Positions 34,652 to 42,404 of a stretch of 64,000 nucleotides of DNA are shown here, piece by piece; the stretch's first letter is position 1; every line of letters begins with the position of its first letter. Both the position numbers and the translations under genes were made by a program. A model generated the notes under the pieces. That model was not told the origin of the DNA, made no database searches, and saw nothing but the letters and a program-made list of their open reading frames with translations. This DNA is from GCA-2737725 sp033763995 (GTDB lineage Bacteria; Pseudomonadota; Alphaproteobacteria; Rhodospirillales; Rhodospirillaceae). Where the stretch lies: the NCBI GenBank assembly GCA_033763995.1, contig JANRJL010000061.1:96834-160833 (forward strand). Direction: 5' to 3'.

Positions 34652-36181
34652 CTACAGTTTCGCCTTCGTCGCCCACTCGGGCACAACGCCATAGGACACA
34701 TCGAAGGCCAGGGGCAGCAGCACCAGCACGCCCAGGCCGACGACGAGAACCCACACGAGGTCGAGCCAGAACCCGGCGCGCACCATTTGCGCCGCCGTCA
34801 CGTGGCCCGACCCGAAAGCGATGGCGTTGGGCGGCGTCGCCACCGGCAGCATGAAGCCGCCGCTGGCGGCCATGGCGCCGGCGATGCAGAACAGCAGCGG
34901 GCTTTGCCCCATGGCCAGCGCCGCCGTGGCCAGCACCGGCAACAGCGTCGCCGCCACGGCGGTGTTCGACGCGATCTCCGACAGGAACACGATCACCACG
35001 ACGAAGGCGACGATGAGCAGCCAGATGGGCACGGCCGACCAGCCGGTCATGCCGGTGCCGATCCATTCCGCCAGGCCCGAGGCGCCGGCGGCATCGGCCA
35101 AACTGAGGCCGCCGCCGAACAGCACCAGCAATCCCCAGGGCAATTTGTTGGCCCACTCCCAATCCAGCGCGAAGACGCCGCGCTTCAGGTCCACGGGGAC
35201 GACGAACAGCGCCAGCGCCACCGTCATGGCGATGCCGGCGTCGGAGAGTTTCAGCGCGGGGACCGCCGAAGCCAGCAGCGGTTGCGCCATCCACAGCAGC
35301 GCCGCCGTGGGAAAGGCCACCGCCACCACCTTCTCGCCCGGGCTCATGGGTCCCAGTTGCGCGCGCTCGGCCGCCAGCAGCTCCACCGCGCCCGGAATGG
35401 GCACGGTGGACAGCGGATAGAGCACGCGCACCAGCAGCACCCACAGCAGGGCCGCGATGACCAGCGACACGGGCACGCCAACCATCATCCACGCCGCGAA
35501 GGAGACGGTGTAGCCATAGGTCTGCTGGATGAAGGCCGCCAACAGCGCGTTGGGCGCGGTGCCGATGAGGGTGGCGACACCGCCGATGCTGGCGCCGTAG
35601 GCCACCGCCAGCACGAGCGCGGTCTCGAAACGCCGCGCGCCGTCGTCGGCATGGCCCGCCCTCATTAGCGTGAGGATCGAGATGGCGATGGGCAACATCA
35701 TCAGCGTGGTGGAGGTGTTGTTGATCCACATGCTCATGAGCACCGTGGCGGCGAGGATGCCGCCCACCAACTGGCGCGGGCCCGTGCCGGTCCACGACAG
35801 AATGCCCAAGGCCATGCGCCGGTGCAGGCCCCAGCGCTGCATGGCGAGCGCGATCATGAAGCCGCCCATGAACAGAAAGATGGTGGGGTTGGCGTAAGGC
35901 GCCGCCGCCACGCGCATGTCGGCGATGCCCAGCAGCGGAAAGGCCACCAGCGGGATCAGCGCGGTGGCGTACACCGGCACCGGCTCGCAGATCCACCAGC
36001 AGGCCATCAGCGCGGCCACGGCGGCGACCCGCATGGCCGCGGCGCCGAGCGCGCCCTTCGCCGCCACGGCGCCCTCGGGCGGCGCCAGCGCGAGCAACGC
36101 GAGAAACGCGAGCGGCCCGGCGACGAGGCCGAACCACTGCCGCGCGGAATAGGACTCGGGGAGAGAAAGGGAGTCGGACAT
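34652..36181 (-). CDS. DASS-family (SLC13-like) dicarboxylate/Na+ symporter
   Basis: A 509-residue transporter with about 12 hydrophobic segments. The family signature region is present (FLFMGGFMIALAMQRWGLHRR, MWINNTSTTLMMLPIA, SNTAVAATLLPVLAT with the ATPPNAIAFGSGH motif near the end). These motifs carry the SNT/NTP-type cation and substrate sites of DASS proteins such as VcINDY. It should import C4-dicarboxylates, citrate or similar anions with Na+. I use the ATG at 36181; a TTG at 36229 would extend the frame. No adjacent regulator. Confidence 0.9.
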   Translation of the reverse strand: MSDSLSLPESYSARQWFGLVAGPLAFLALLALAPPEGAVAAKGALGAAAMRVAAVAALMACWWICEPVPVYATALIPLVAFPLLGIADMRVAAAPYANPTIFLFMGGFMIALAMQRWGLHRRMALGILSWTGTGPRQLVGGILAATVLMSMWINNTSTTLMMLPIAISILTLMRAGHADDGARRFETALVLAVAYGASIGGVATLIGTAPNALLAAFIQQTYGYTVSFAAWMMVGVPVSLVIAALLWVLLVRVLYPLSTVPIPGAVELLAAERAQLGPMSPGEKVVAVAFPTAALLWMAQPLLASAVPALKLSDAGIAMTVALALFVVPVDLKRGVFALDWEWANKLPWGLLVLFGGGLSLADAAGASGLAEWIGTGMTGWSAVPIWLLIVAFVVVIVFLSEIASNTAVAATLLPVLATAALAMGQSPLLFCIAGAMAASGGFMLPVATPPNAIAFGSGHVTAAQMVRAGFWLDLVWVLVVGLGVLVLLPLAFDVSYGVVPEWATKAKL

Positions 36182-36334
36182 GGGAAACGACAACAAGACA
36201 AGGCGCGATGCAGGCGCGGGATGGCGCAACCGCGCGCTTACTCGATCACATTATGTGCGCACGTGAAAGCGGGATTGACGATGCGCGACATCAGGACCGC
36301 ACGTGTGGGGGAGGTAAAACAGAAAACTGAAATA

Positions 36335-36431
36335 CCTGGACCCCGGCCTTCGCCGGGGTGACGACCTGAGATTAAGCCACCGGCGCAGCCCAAACCCCAA
36401 CTGTCATCACCCGCGAAAGCGGGTGATCCAG
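36335..36431. repeat. REP/BIME-type palindrome C
   Basis: Hairpins CCCCGGC/GCCGGGG (36341-36358) and ATCACCCGC/GCGGGTGAT with a GAAA loop (36406-36427). CCTGGA and TCCAGG close the ends. Same design as palindromes A and B. The rest of the gap 36182-36478 holds nothing I can identify. Confidence 0.82.
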
Positions 36432-36478
36432 GGTTTCTCGTGTCTGGTTTTTATATCTCCGCGCCAAGCCGCCGCCCC

Positions 36479-36841
36479 TCACACCAGCATGTCCAAATCA
36501 ACCTTGAGCGCGGCGGCGAGCGCCTTGTAGGCCGAGATGCTGCCGGGCTTCTTGCCGGTCTCGATCTGCGACAGGTAGGCCACGTCGACGCGCCGGCCGT
36601 GCTTGGCCGTGGCCGCCGAGAGTTGCTTCAGCGTGAGCTTGCGGTGCTTGCGGAACACGCGCACGGGGTTGCCCCCCTCCGTCAACGCGACAACCAAGGA
36701 ATGAGGAAACGTTTCTTCGTTTTCGGTGCGCATGAATCGAATCGAATCTTCCAAGTCTTCGATGCGCGCCTCCAACTCGGCCATCCACGTCTGGGGAAAC
36801 GGGGTACGCCTCACTTTTTTTAAGTTCTGCCGTGAACTCAT
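36479..36841 (-). CDS. XRE-family antitoxin of a toxin-antitoxin pair
   Basis: A 120-residue DNA-binding protein. The N-terminal half has a possible short coiled coil (AELEARIEDLEDSIRFM). The C-terminal half is a Cro/CI-type helix-turn-helix: PVRVFRKHRKLTLKQLSAATAKHG, then VAYLSQIETGKKPGS and YKALAAALKV. It follows the toxin gene with a gap of three bases, the toxin-first order of HigBA-like systems. It should neutralise the toxin and repress the shared promoter upstream of 37102. Confidence 0.85.
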   Translation of the reverse strand: MSSRQNLKKVRRTPFPQTWMAELEARIEDLEDSIRFMRTENEETFPHSLVVALTEGGNPVRVFRKHRKLTLKQLSAATAKHGRRVDVAYLSQIETGKKPGSISAYKALAAALKVDLDMLV

Positions 36842-36844
36842 GAG

Positions 36845-37102
36845 TCACCTATTTTTCTTCGCGTAAGCTTCTCCGCACGGCACAACGTCTCTGACGACGA
36901 TGCTGACCGCATCCATGTCCAGCAGCAGCCGCCAGTCACCGCATCGCAAACGGTAACGACCGGGCTGTCCCTCCAGCCGCTTGACGTCAGATGGCTCGCC
37001 TCGCGCCAGAGCCTCGACCGCGCCGATCATCATCGCGCGGCGCTTCGGCTGGACTTTACGCGTCACCTTGGTCGCGGTGTGTGTCCAGACGATCGATTTC
37101 AT
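36845..37102 (-). CDS. RelE/ParE-superfamily toxin
   Basis: An 85-residue basic protein with the RelE-like fold pattern: an N-terminal strand IVWTHTATK, a helix-rich middle, then KRLEGQPGRYRLRCGDWRLLLDMDAVSIVVRDVVPCGEAY, the conserved strand-strand-Arg region. RelE relatives cut ribosome-bound mRNA, ParE relatives poison gyrase; which applies here is unclear. The gene order is toxin then XRE antitoxin, and the two are tightly linked. The upstream DNA is AT-rich with a likely promoter. Confidence 0.82.
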   Translation of the reverse strand: MKSIVWTHTATKVTRKVQPKRRAMMIGAVEALARGEPSDVKRLEGQPGRYRLRCGDWRLLLDMDAVSIVVRDVVPCGEAYAKKNR

Positions 37103-37116
37103 CCCGTCATATTATG

Positions 37117-37144
37117 CTTATAGCAAAATTTTGTCGACTGTAAA
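37117..37144 (-). promoter_or_regulatory. Candidate promoter of the toxin-antitoxin pair
   Basis: On the minus strand TTTACA (37139-37144) and TATAAG (37117-37122) are 16 bases apart in an AT-rich stretch. The -10 is only 14 bases before the toxin ATG at 37102, so the mRNA would have a very short leader or none. Confidence 0.4.
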
Positions 37145-37705
37145 ATTCCTGGTCCAGCGTTTTTCGCTTCTCTTTTTTCTCTCCGCGTTTTCCCCACGAT
37201 CCACTTGAGACGAGCATCATCTCGGCGCGGCGAAAACACGGATGTGCTATACTGCTTCTATGAACGCGCCGCAGTTCATCGCGCCCAACCTGGTGGGCGC
37301 ACCGGTCGGTATCGGCAGGCTGGACCCTCAAGTCCGGCCCAAATTCGCGCGCACGCAATTTACTCATTTCCGGGATATTATTGGAATATTTTTCTGTTTT
37401 TCTGAAAACGCGAAAGAATCTTGCGCCTGTATTCATGGGGCCCCCTCCTGGAATAACAGGCGGAACAGGCGAAGCCCTTTGCGAGTTTTTTCTAACAAGG
37501 CTGTCCGGCGCCCCGCAAGGCAGAGACATCCCAAGCCCGTGAGCCGCGCACGCGGCCTTATGGGCGCCTTGGGGTTGGACGAATTCCGCCACAATCCGAC
37601 GCTGACATGGGCACCGTCGCGAATCGCCGCGAAAAACCTGGGATTAGGACGCCACCGTCCGACGTCCTGGGAAGAACAGGTTGGATCGTTGGGAGGGCTG
37701 CCCTC
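37145..37705. other. 561-base stretch with no supported gene
   Basis: Between the toxin promoter and the tandem repeats before chvI. Frames are open on both strands (for example 37242-37799 plus and 37107-37592 minus) but their translations show no family features, and codon use does not look like that of neighbours. A TATACT (37249-37254) could be a -10. I see no RNA gene here. Confidence 0.5.
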
Positions 37706-37765
37706 TTGGTTACTAGAGAATTGGTTACAAGAGAATTGGTCACACGAGAGTTTGGTACGAGAGAT
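37706..37765 (+). repeat. Four copies of a 15-base tandem repeat upstream of chvI
   Basis: TTGGTTACTAGAGAA (37706), TTGGTTACAAGAGAA (37721), TTGGTCACACGAGAG (37736) and a diverged TTTGGTACGAGAGAT (37751) run head to tail, ending 30 bases before the chvI ATG. An in-frame upstream extension of chvI would translate them as LVTRE repeats. More likely they are non-coding and could be regulatory sites spaced about 1.5 helical turns apart. Confidence 0.75.
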
Positions 37766-37795
37766 GGGGCAAACCGGGAGGCAAGTCACAAAGCC

Positions 37796-38512
37796 ATGAC
37801 GAACCGCATTGCCCTGGTCGACGACGACCGCAACATCCTCACCTCCGTCAGCATGGTGCTGGAGGCCGAGGGCTTCGGCGTGACCACCTACCGCGACGGC
37901 GCCGAGGCCCTGCGCGGGCTGCTGGCGAGCCCGGTGGACCTGGCCATCCTCGACATCAAGATGCCGCGCATGGACGGCATCGAACTGCTGCAAAAGCTGC
38001 GCGAGAAAACCTCCATGCCGGTGATTTTCCTCACGTCCAAGGACGACGAGGTGGACGAACTGCTGGGCCTGCGCATGGGCGCCGACGACTACATTAAAAA
38101 ACCGTTTTCCCAGCGGCTGCTGATCGAGCGCGTGCGCGCGGTGTTCAGGCGCGCCGAGGCGCAGAAGGCCAACGGCGGGGCGGGCATGTCGGCCGCCTCC
38201 ATGAAGCGCGGCGAGCTGGTGCTCGACCCGGCGCAGCACCTGTGCACCTGGAAGGGCCAGCCGGTGAACCTCACGGTCACCGAGTTCCTCATCATCCAGG
38301 CCCTGGCCCAGCGCCCGGGCCACGTCAAAAGCCGCGACCAGCTCATCGACGCGGCCTACGGCGAGCATATTTACGTCGATGACCGCACCATCGACAGCCA
38401 CATCAAGCGGCTACGCAAGAAATTCCGCGAGGTCGACAAGGACTTCGCGCATATCGAAACCTTGTACGGGGTCGGCTACAAATACACCGACGCGGCGGCC
38501 GTCGCGGCCTGA
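37796..38512 (+). CDS. chvI: Response regulator ChvI (OmpR family)
   Basis: A 238-residue two-component regulator. The receiver has the acidic pocket ALVDDDRN, the phospho-acceptor Asp in LDIKMPRMDG, a conserved Thr in VIFLTSKDDEVDE and Lys in YIKKPFSQ. The OmpR-type winged helix follows (LTVTEFLIIQALAQRPGHVKSRDQL, DDRTIDSHIKRLRKKF). The start MTNRIALVDDD at 37796 matches the usual ChvI N-terminus; the frame extends upstream to 37607 through tandem repeats. It pairs with chvG downstream and in this class senses envelope stress or acid and controls surface and virulence genes. Confidence 0.93.
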   Translation: MTNRIALVDDDRNILTSVSMVLEAEGFGVTTYRDGAEALRGLLASPVDLAILDIKMPRMDGIELLQKLREKTSMPVIFLTSKDDEVDELLGLRMGADDYIKKPFSQRLLIERVRAVFRRAEAQKANGGAGMSAASMKRGELVLDPAQHLCTWKGQPVNLTVTEFLIIQALAQRPGHVKSRDQLIDAAYGEHIYVDDRTIDSHIKRLRKKFREVDKDFAHIETLYGVGYKYTDAAAVAA

Positions 38513-38579
38513 GGGCGGCGGCCCCGCGTCGGAGCCCCGCGGTGGTCCTTGCGGCCAAAGCGGGTGAAGAAGGAGCCTC

Positions 38580-40253
38580 GTGCGCGCCGACCCTGGTGAA
38601 CGTCTCGCGGCGCCGACGGGCGAGGAGGTCAGGCCTCATGGTCTGTTCTCGCCCTTGTCGCTGCGCATCCTCGCGGTCAATTTGGCCGCGCCGGTGCTGC
38701 TCGTGCTGGGGCTGTTGTTCCTCGACGAGTACGAGGACACGCTCATTGCGACGGAATTGGAGGCGCTGCGCACCCAAGGCGAGCTGATCGCGGCGGCCAT
38801 CGGCGAGGGCGCGGTGGTGGTGGAGACCGAGAACGCCGACTTCCCCGCCTTCACGCCAACGGGGAATTTGCGCGTGATCCAGGCCGACACCGCCCGGCAG
38901 TTGGTGCGTCGGCTGGCGGGCTTGGCCCAGGTGCGCACGCGGCTGTTCGATCGCGACGGCAACCCCGTCGCCGACAGTCGCTTGCTCCAGGGCCCCGGCG
39001 GCGAGGTGCAGGTGATCGACCTGCCCCCGCTCGACGAAAGCGCGCTCGCGCAACTGGTGCGCACGGCGACCGAGACCATCCGTGGACGGTTGGGTCTCGA
39101 CCGCGCGCTCGCACCCTATCAGGAGCGCGCCAACGGCCCGGCCACGGACTACGACGAGGTGGTCAAGGCGCTGGAGGCCGGCGAGGCCGGCGCCGCGGTG
39201 CGCCTGCGCGCCGATCGGCAGAAGATGCTGCTGGTGGCCGTGCCGGTGCAGTTCTACAAGCAGGTCGTCGGCGCCATTCTGGTCTCGCGCGACGGGCGCA
39301 ACGTCGACGCGCGGTTGTTCGCGGTGCGCGGCTCGATCCTGGCCATGTTCGGCTGGGTCTTCGGGCTCACGGTGCTGACCTCGGTGTACCTCGCGGGCAC
39401 CATCGGCCGCCCCCTGCGGCGGCTGGCGGAAGCGGCGGAGTACGTGCGCCACAGCAAAGGCCTGGCGCACGAGATTCCCGACATGACGGACCGCGCCGAC
39501 GAGATCGGCGAGCTGTCGGGCGCGTTGCGCGAGATGACAGCCTCGTTGCGCCAACGCCTGCACGCCATCGAAAGTTTTGCCGCCGACGTGGCCCACGAGA
39601 TCAAGAACCCGCTCACGTCCCTGCGCAGCGCGGTGGAGACCGTGGCCCGCGTCAAGGACCCCGAGCAGCAAAAACGGCTCATGAGCATCATCCTCGACGA
39701 CGTGAGCCGCCTGGACCGGTTGATCTCCGACATCTCGGATGCTTCACGGCTGGATGCGGAACTCTCGCGCGCCGAAACCGCGCCGGTGAAACTCGCGGGC
39801 GTGATCCGCGCGCTCGCGCAAGTGCACAACGCCACCGACGATGCCACCGCGCCGCGCGTGGAGGTGCATATCGCGGGCGACGACGCGCTCCTGGTCACCG
39901 GCATCGAGGGCCGCCTGGCGCAAGTCCTGCGCAACCTGATCGGCAATGCGATCTCCTTCAGCCCGCCCGGCGGCGTCATCACCGTGCGCGGCCATCGCGA
40001 CGGGCGGCAGATCTGCATCGACGTGGAAGACGACGGCCCCGGCATTCCACCCGGCAAAGAGCAGGCGATCTTCGAGCGCTTTTACTCCGAGCGGCCGGCG
40101 GGCGAGAAGTTCGGCACGCACTCCGGGTTGGGCTTGTCGATTTCCAAGCAGATCGTCGAGGCCCACCAGGGCAGTATCGTCGCGGCAAATCGGTTCGGGC
40201 CCGGCGGCAAGCCTTGCGGCGCGCGATTCACCGTGCGGCTGCCGGCGGCCTGA
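38580..40253 (+). CDS. chvG: Sensor histidine kinase ChvG
   Basis: A 557-residue membrane kinase. TM1 is near residues 28-48 (ILAVNLAAPVLLVLGLLFL), a periplasmic sensor domain of about 220 residues follows, then TM2 (LAMFGWVFGLTVLTSVYLAGTI), HAMP, H-box FAADVAHEIKNPLTSL with the phospho-His, N-box LRNLIGNAISF, and G-boxes DDGPGIPPG and SGLGLSISKQIVEAHQG. The start is a GTG at 38580 with a strong RBS (GAAGGAG, five bases away). It lies 67 bases after chvI and 15 bases before hprK, the usual alphaproteobacterial order. Confidence 0.94.
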   Translation: MRADPGERLAAPTGEEVRPHGLFSPLSLRILAVNLAAPVLLVLGLLFLDEYEDTLIATELEALRTQGELIAAAIGEGAVVVETENADFPAFTPTGNLRVIQADTARQLVRRLAGLAQVRTRLFDRDGNPVADSRLLQGPGGEVQVIDLPPLDESALAQLVRTATETIRGRLGLDRALAPYQERANGPATDYDEVVKALEAGEAGAAVRLRADRQKMLLVAVPVQFYKQVVGAILVSRDGRNVDARLFAVRGSILAMFGWVFGLTVLTSVYLAGTIGRPLRRLAEAAEYVRHSKGLAHEIPDMTDRADEIGELSGALREMTASLRQRLHAIESFAADVAHEIKNPLTSLRSAVETVARVKDPEQQKRLMSIILDDVSRLDRLISDISDASRLDAELSRAETAPVKLAGVIRALAQVHNATDDATAPRVEVHIAGDDALLVTGIEGRLAQVLRNLIGNAISFSPPGGVITVRGHRDGRQICIDVEDDGPGIPPGKEQAIFERFYSERPAGEKFGTHSGLGLSISKQIVEAHQGSIVAANRFGPGGKPCGARFTVRLPAA

Positions 40254-40268
40254 GACAGGAGACAAGCC

Positions 40269-40703
40269 ATGATCCATCTGCACGCCACCTGCGTTTCGCT
40301 CTCGGGCACGGGCGTGCTCATTCGCGGCGCGCCGGGCAGCGGCAAGTCGGACCTGGCGCTGCGTTTGATCGACCAAGGCGCCGAGTTGGTGTCCGACGAC
40401 TACTGCGAGATCACGATCGAGCACGGCGCGCTGATGGCCGCCGCGCCCGCCGCCATCGCCGGCAAGCTCGAAATTCGCGGCTTCGGCATCGTCCGGTTGC
40501 CGCACATCATGAAAGTCGCCGTGGGTTTGATCGTGGACTTGGCCAAGCAGCCCGACATCGAGCGGCTGCCCGCCACCACCACGGCGGTGATCGAGAACGT
40601 GGCGGTGCCCTGGCTCAAGGTCGACGCCTTCACCGCCTCGGCCGCCCACAAAGTGCGCTTGGCGGTGCGCACGCTCGCTTTCGGCGCGCGGATCGCGCCA
40701 TAA
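40269..40703 (+). CDS. hprK: Short HPr kinase/phosphorylase (C-terminal domain only)
   Basis: A 144-residue protein made up of the HprK catalytic domain only; Gram-positive HprK is about 310 residues. Walker A GAPGSGKSDLALRL, then LVSDDYCEI with the catalytic acidic residues and IEIRGFGI-like LEIRGFGIVRLP are present. It can phosphorylate HPr on the conserved Ser, which is present in the HPr encoded 1.4 kb downstream. The short form is the rule in Alphaproteobacteria, where it ties the PTS relay to ChvIG. It lies 15 bases after chvG. Confidence 0.9.
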   Translation: MIHLHATCVSLSGTGVLIRGAPGSGKSDLALRLIDQGAELVSDDYCEITIEHGALMAAAPAAIAGKLEIRGFGIVRLPHIMKVAVGLIVDLAKQPDIERLPATTTAVIENVAVPWLKVDAFTASAAHKVRLAVRTLAFGARIAP

Positions 40704-40745
40704 AGGCGCGGTCGAATCGCACAAGGAGCATGCTAGAGTTGGCTC

Positions 40746-41642
40746 ATGCAAGATCGTCCTTCCACGCCGCCCGCCGCTACCGAGACCCGCGACCGGTTGG
40801 TCGTGGTCACCGGCATGTCGGGCGCGGGCAAGAGCCTGGCCTTGGAAGCGCTGGAAGACGCGGGTTTCGAGACGGTGGACAACCTGCCGGTGGCGTTGCT
40901 GCCCACCATCGTCGCGGCCACCGACAGCCACCCCATCGCCGTGGGTGTGGACGTGCGCACGCGCGACTTCAGCGCCGAACGGCTGCGCGACGCGCTGGAC
41001 GGCGTCGGTCGCCAATTGCCCATCAAGCCGAGCTTGGTGTTCCTCGATTGCGACACCGACATCCTGGTGCAGCGCTATACCGAAACCCGCCGGCCCCATC
41101 CTCTGGCGGGCGACCTGCCGTTGGCCGACGGCATCGACATGGAGCGCCGCCTGCTCGCGCCCTTGCGCGCCGGGGTCGACATCCTGATCGACACCAGCCG
41201 CCTCGCGCCGGCCGACTTGAAGCGCATGATCCAGGGCCACTTCGCCACGACGCTCAAGCGGCAGATGCATGTGTTCCTGGTCTCGTTCGGTTACCGCAAC
41301 GGCTTGCCGCGCGAGGCCGACTTGGTGTTCGACGTGCGGTTCCTGCAGAACCCCCATTACGTGACGGATTTGCGCCCACTGACGGGCCGCGATGGGCCCG
41401 TGGGGGCCTTCATCGCCGCCGATCCCGCGCTGACGACTTTCCTTGCGCGCACGCAATCCTTGCTGGAACCTTTGATCCCGCTTTACGAGCGAGAGGGAAA
41501 GTCCTATCTCACCATCGGCGTCGGCTGCACGGGCGGACGGCACCGGTCGGTTTACGTGGTCGAGCAATTGCGCGCGTGGTTCGCCGCGCGCGGCACGCCG
41601 GTCGACGTTCGCCACCGCGATCTTCCCAAAGCCGCCGTCTGA
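40746..41642 (+). CDS. rapZ: RNase adapter protein / nucleotide-binding RapZ
   Basis: A 298-residue P-loop protein. Walker A GMSGAGKSLALEALEDAGF and the second nucleotide site SFGYRNGLP lie in the expected order, and the C-terminal domain has VGCTGGRHRSVYVVE. In E. coli RapZ controls GlmS through the small RNA GlmZ; in Alphaproteobacteria its target is less clear. It sits between hprK and the EIIA gene, inside the regulatory PTS set. There is a 42-base gap after hprK. Length is normal. Confidence 0.93.
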   Translation: MQDRPSTPPAATETRDRLVVVTGMSGAGKSLALEALEDAGFETVDNLPVALLPTIVAATDSHPIAVGVDVRTRDFSAERLRDALDGVGRQLPIKPSLVFLDCDTDILVQRYTETRRPHPLAGDLPLADGIDMERRLLAPLRAGVDILIDTSRLAPADLKRMIQGHFATTLKRQMHVFLVSFGYRNGLPREADLVFDVRFLQNPHYVTDLRPLTGRDGPVGAFIAADPALTTFLARTQSLLEPLIPLYEREGKSYLTIGVGCTGGRHRSVYVVEQLRAWFAARGTPVDVRHRDLPKAAV

Positions 41643-41692
41643 GCCCGCCGCCTTCGAGCACACAGAGCATCCGTCAATCCCCATTTTCCCGC

Positions 41693-42115
41693 ATGACGCA
41701 GTCAAAACCCCTGATCGGACTGGTTCTTGTCACCCACGGCCGCCTCGCCGCCGAGTTGGTGTCCGCCATGGAGCACGTCGTGGGCCCGCAAACCCAAGTC
41801 GCCGCCGTTTGCATCGGCCCCGACGACGACATGGAGCGCCGCCGCCAGGACATTCTGAAGGCGGTGGAAAGCGTCAACGCCGGGTCCGGCGTCGTGGTGC
41901 TGACCGACATGTTCGGCGGCACGCCCTCGAACCTCGCGATCTCCATCATGGAGAACGCGCCGGTGGAGGTGATCGCGGGCGTGAACTTGCCGATGCTGAT
42001 CAAGCTGGCGTCGGTGCGGGCCACGGAAAAGCTGCAAGACGCGGTCAACCAAGCCCAGGACGCGGGCCGCAAGTACATCAACGTCGCCTCTGCCTTGCTC
42101 GGGCAAGATCGCTGA
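41693..42115 (+). CDS. PTS EIIA component, mannose/fructose type
   Basis: A 140-residue single-domain EIIA-Man. The phosphorylated His is in VLVTHGRLAAELVSAMEHVVG, and the dimer segment VVVLTDMFGGTPSNLAI follows. There is no IIB, IIC or IID gene in the window, so it is not part of a sugar permease here. In Alphaproteobacteria this protein (called ManX or EIIA-Man) is a regulatory relay element. The ATG at 41693 is chosen because the long upstream frame runs through rapZ. It precedes HPr by 10 bases. Confidence 0.92.
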   Translation: MTQSKPLIGLVLVTHGRLAAELVSAMEHVVGPQTQVAAVCIGPDDDMERRRQDILKAVESVNAGSGVVVLTDMFGGTPSNLAISIMENAPVEVIAGVNLPMLIKLASVRATEKLQDAVNQAQDAGRKYINVASALLGQDR

Positions 42116-42125
42116 AGCGGCACTC

Positions 42126-42404
42126 ATGGGCGAAGTGGTGTTCAGTCGCGAAGCCGAGATTTGCAACAGCAAGGGCTTGCATGCGCGCGCGGCGGCGAAG
42201 TTCTGCAAGACGGCCGAGCAATTCGAGGCCGAGATATCGGTCAAGCGGGGCGAGACGGAAGTCTCGGGACGCTCGATCATGGGCTTGATGATGCTGGCCG
42301 CCGCGCGCGGCACCAGCATCGAGATCAGCGCCAGCGGATCCGACGCCAAAACGGCCTTGGAAACCTTGTGCGCCTTGGTGGCGAACAAATTCGATGAAGA
42401 GTAA
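42126..42404 (+). CDS. ptsH: PTS phosphocarrier protein HPr
   Basis: A 92-residue HPr. The active His is in NSKGLHARAAAKF, and the regulatory Ser, target of HprK, is in SGRSIMGLMMLAA. Both phosphorylation sites are thus intact. EI (encoded next) would charge the His with phosphate from PEP and HprK would modify the Ser. Its 3' end overlaps the start of the EI gene by 11 bases, so expression is coupled. The gene is of normal length for Alphaproteobacteria. Confidence 0.95.
   Translation: MGEVVFSREAEICNSKGLHARAAAKFCKTAEQFEAEISVKRGETEVSGRSIMGLMMLAAARGTSIEISASGSDAKTALETLCALVANKFDEE

Noticed and set aside
37607..37795. N-terminal extension of chvI carrying LVTRE repeats
   Set aside because: Known ChvI proteins begin at the MTNRIALVDDD position; the extension is probably an open frame over regulatory repeats.
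37242..37799. 185-residue plus-strand frame between the toxin-antitoxin pair and chvI
   Set aside because: The translation shows no family features and runs through AT-rich, repeat-containing DNA; codon use does not resemble the window's real genes.
39744..41705. 653-residue minus-strand open frame
   Set aside because: Antisense to chvG, hprK and rapZ, all with clear motifs; a shadow frame of high-GC codon bias.
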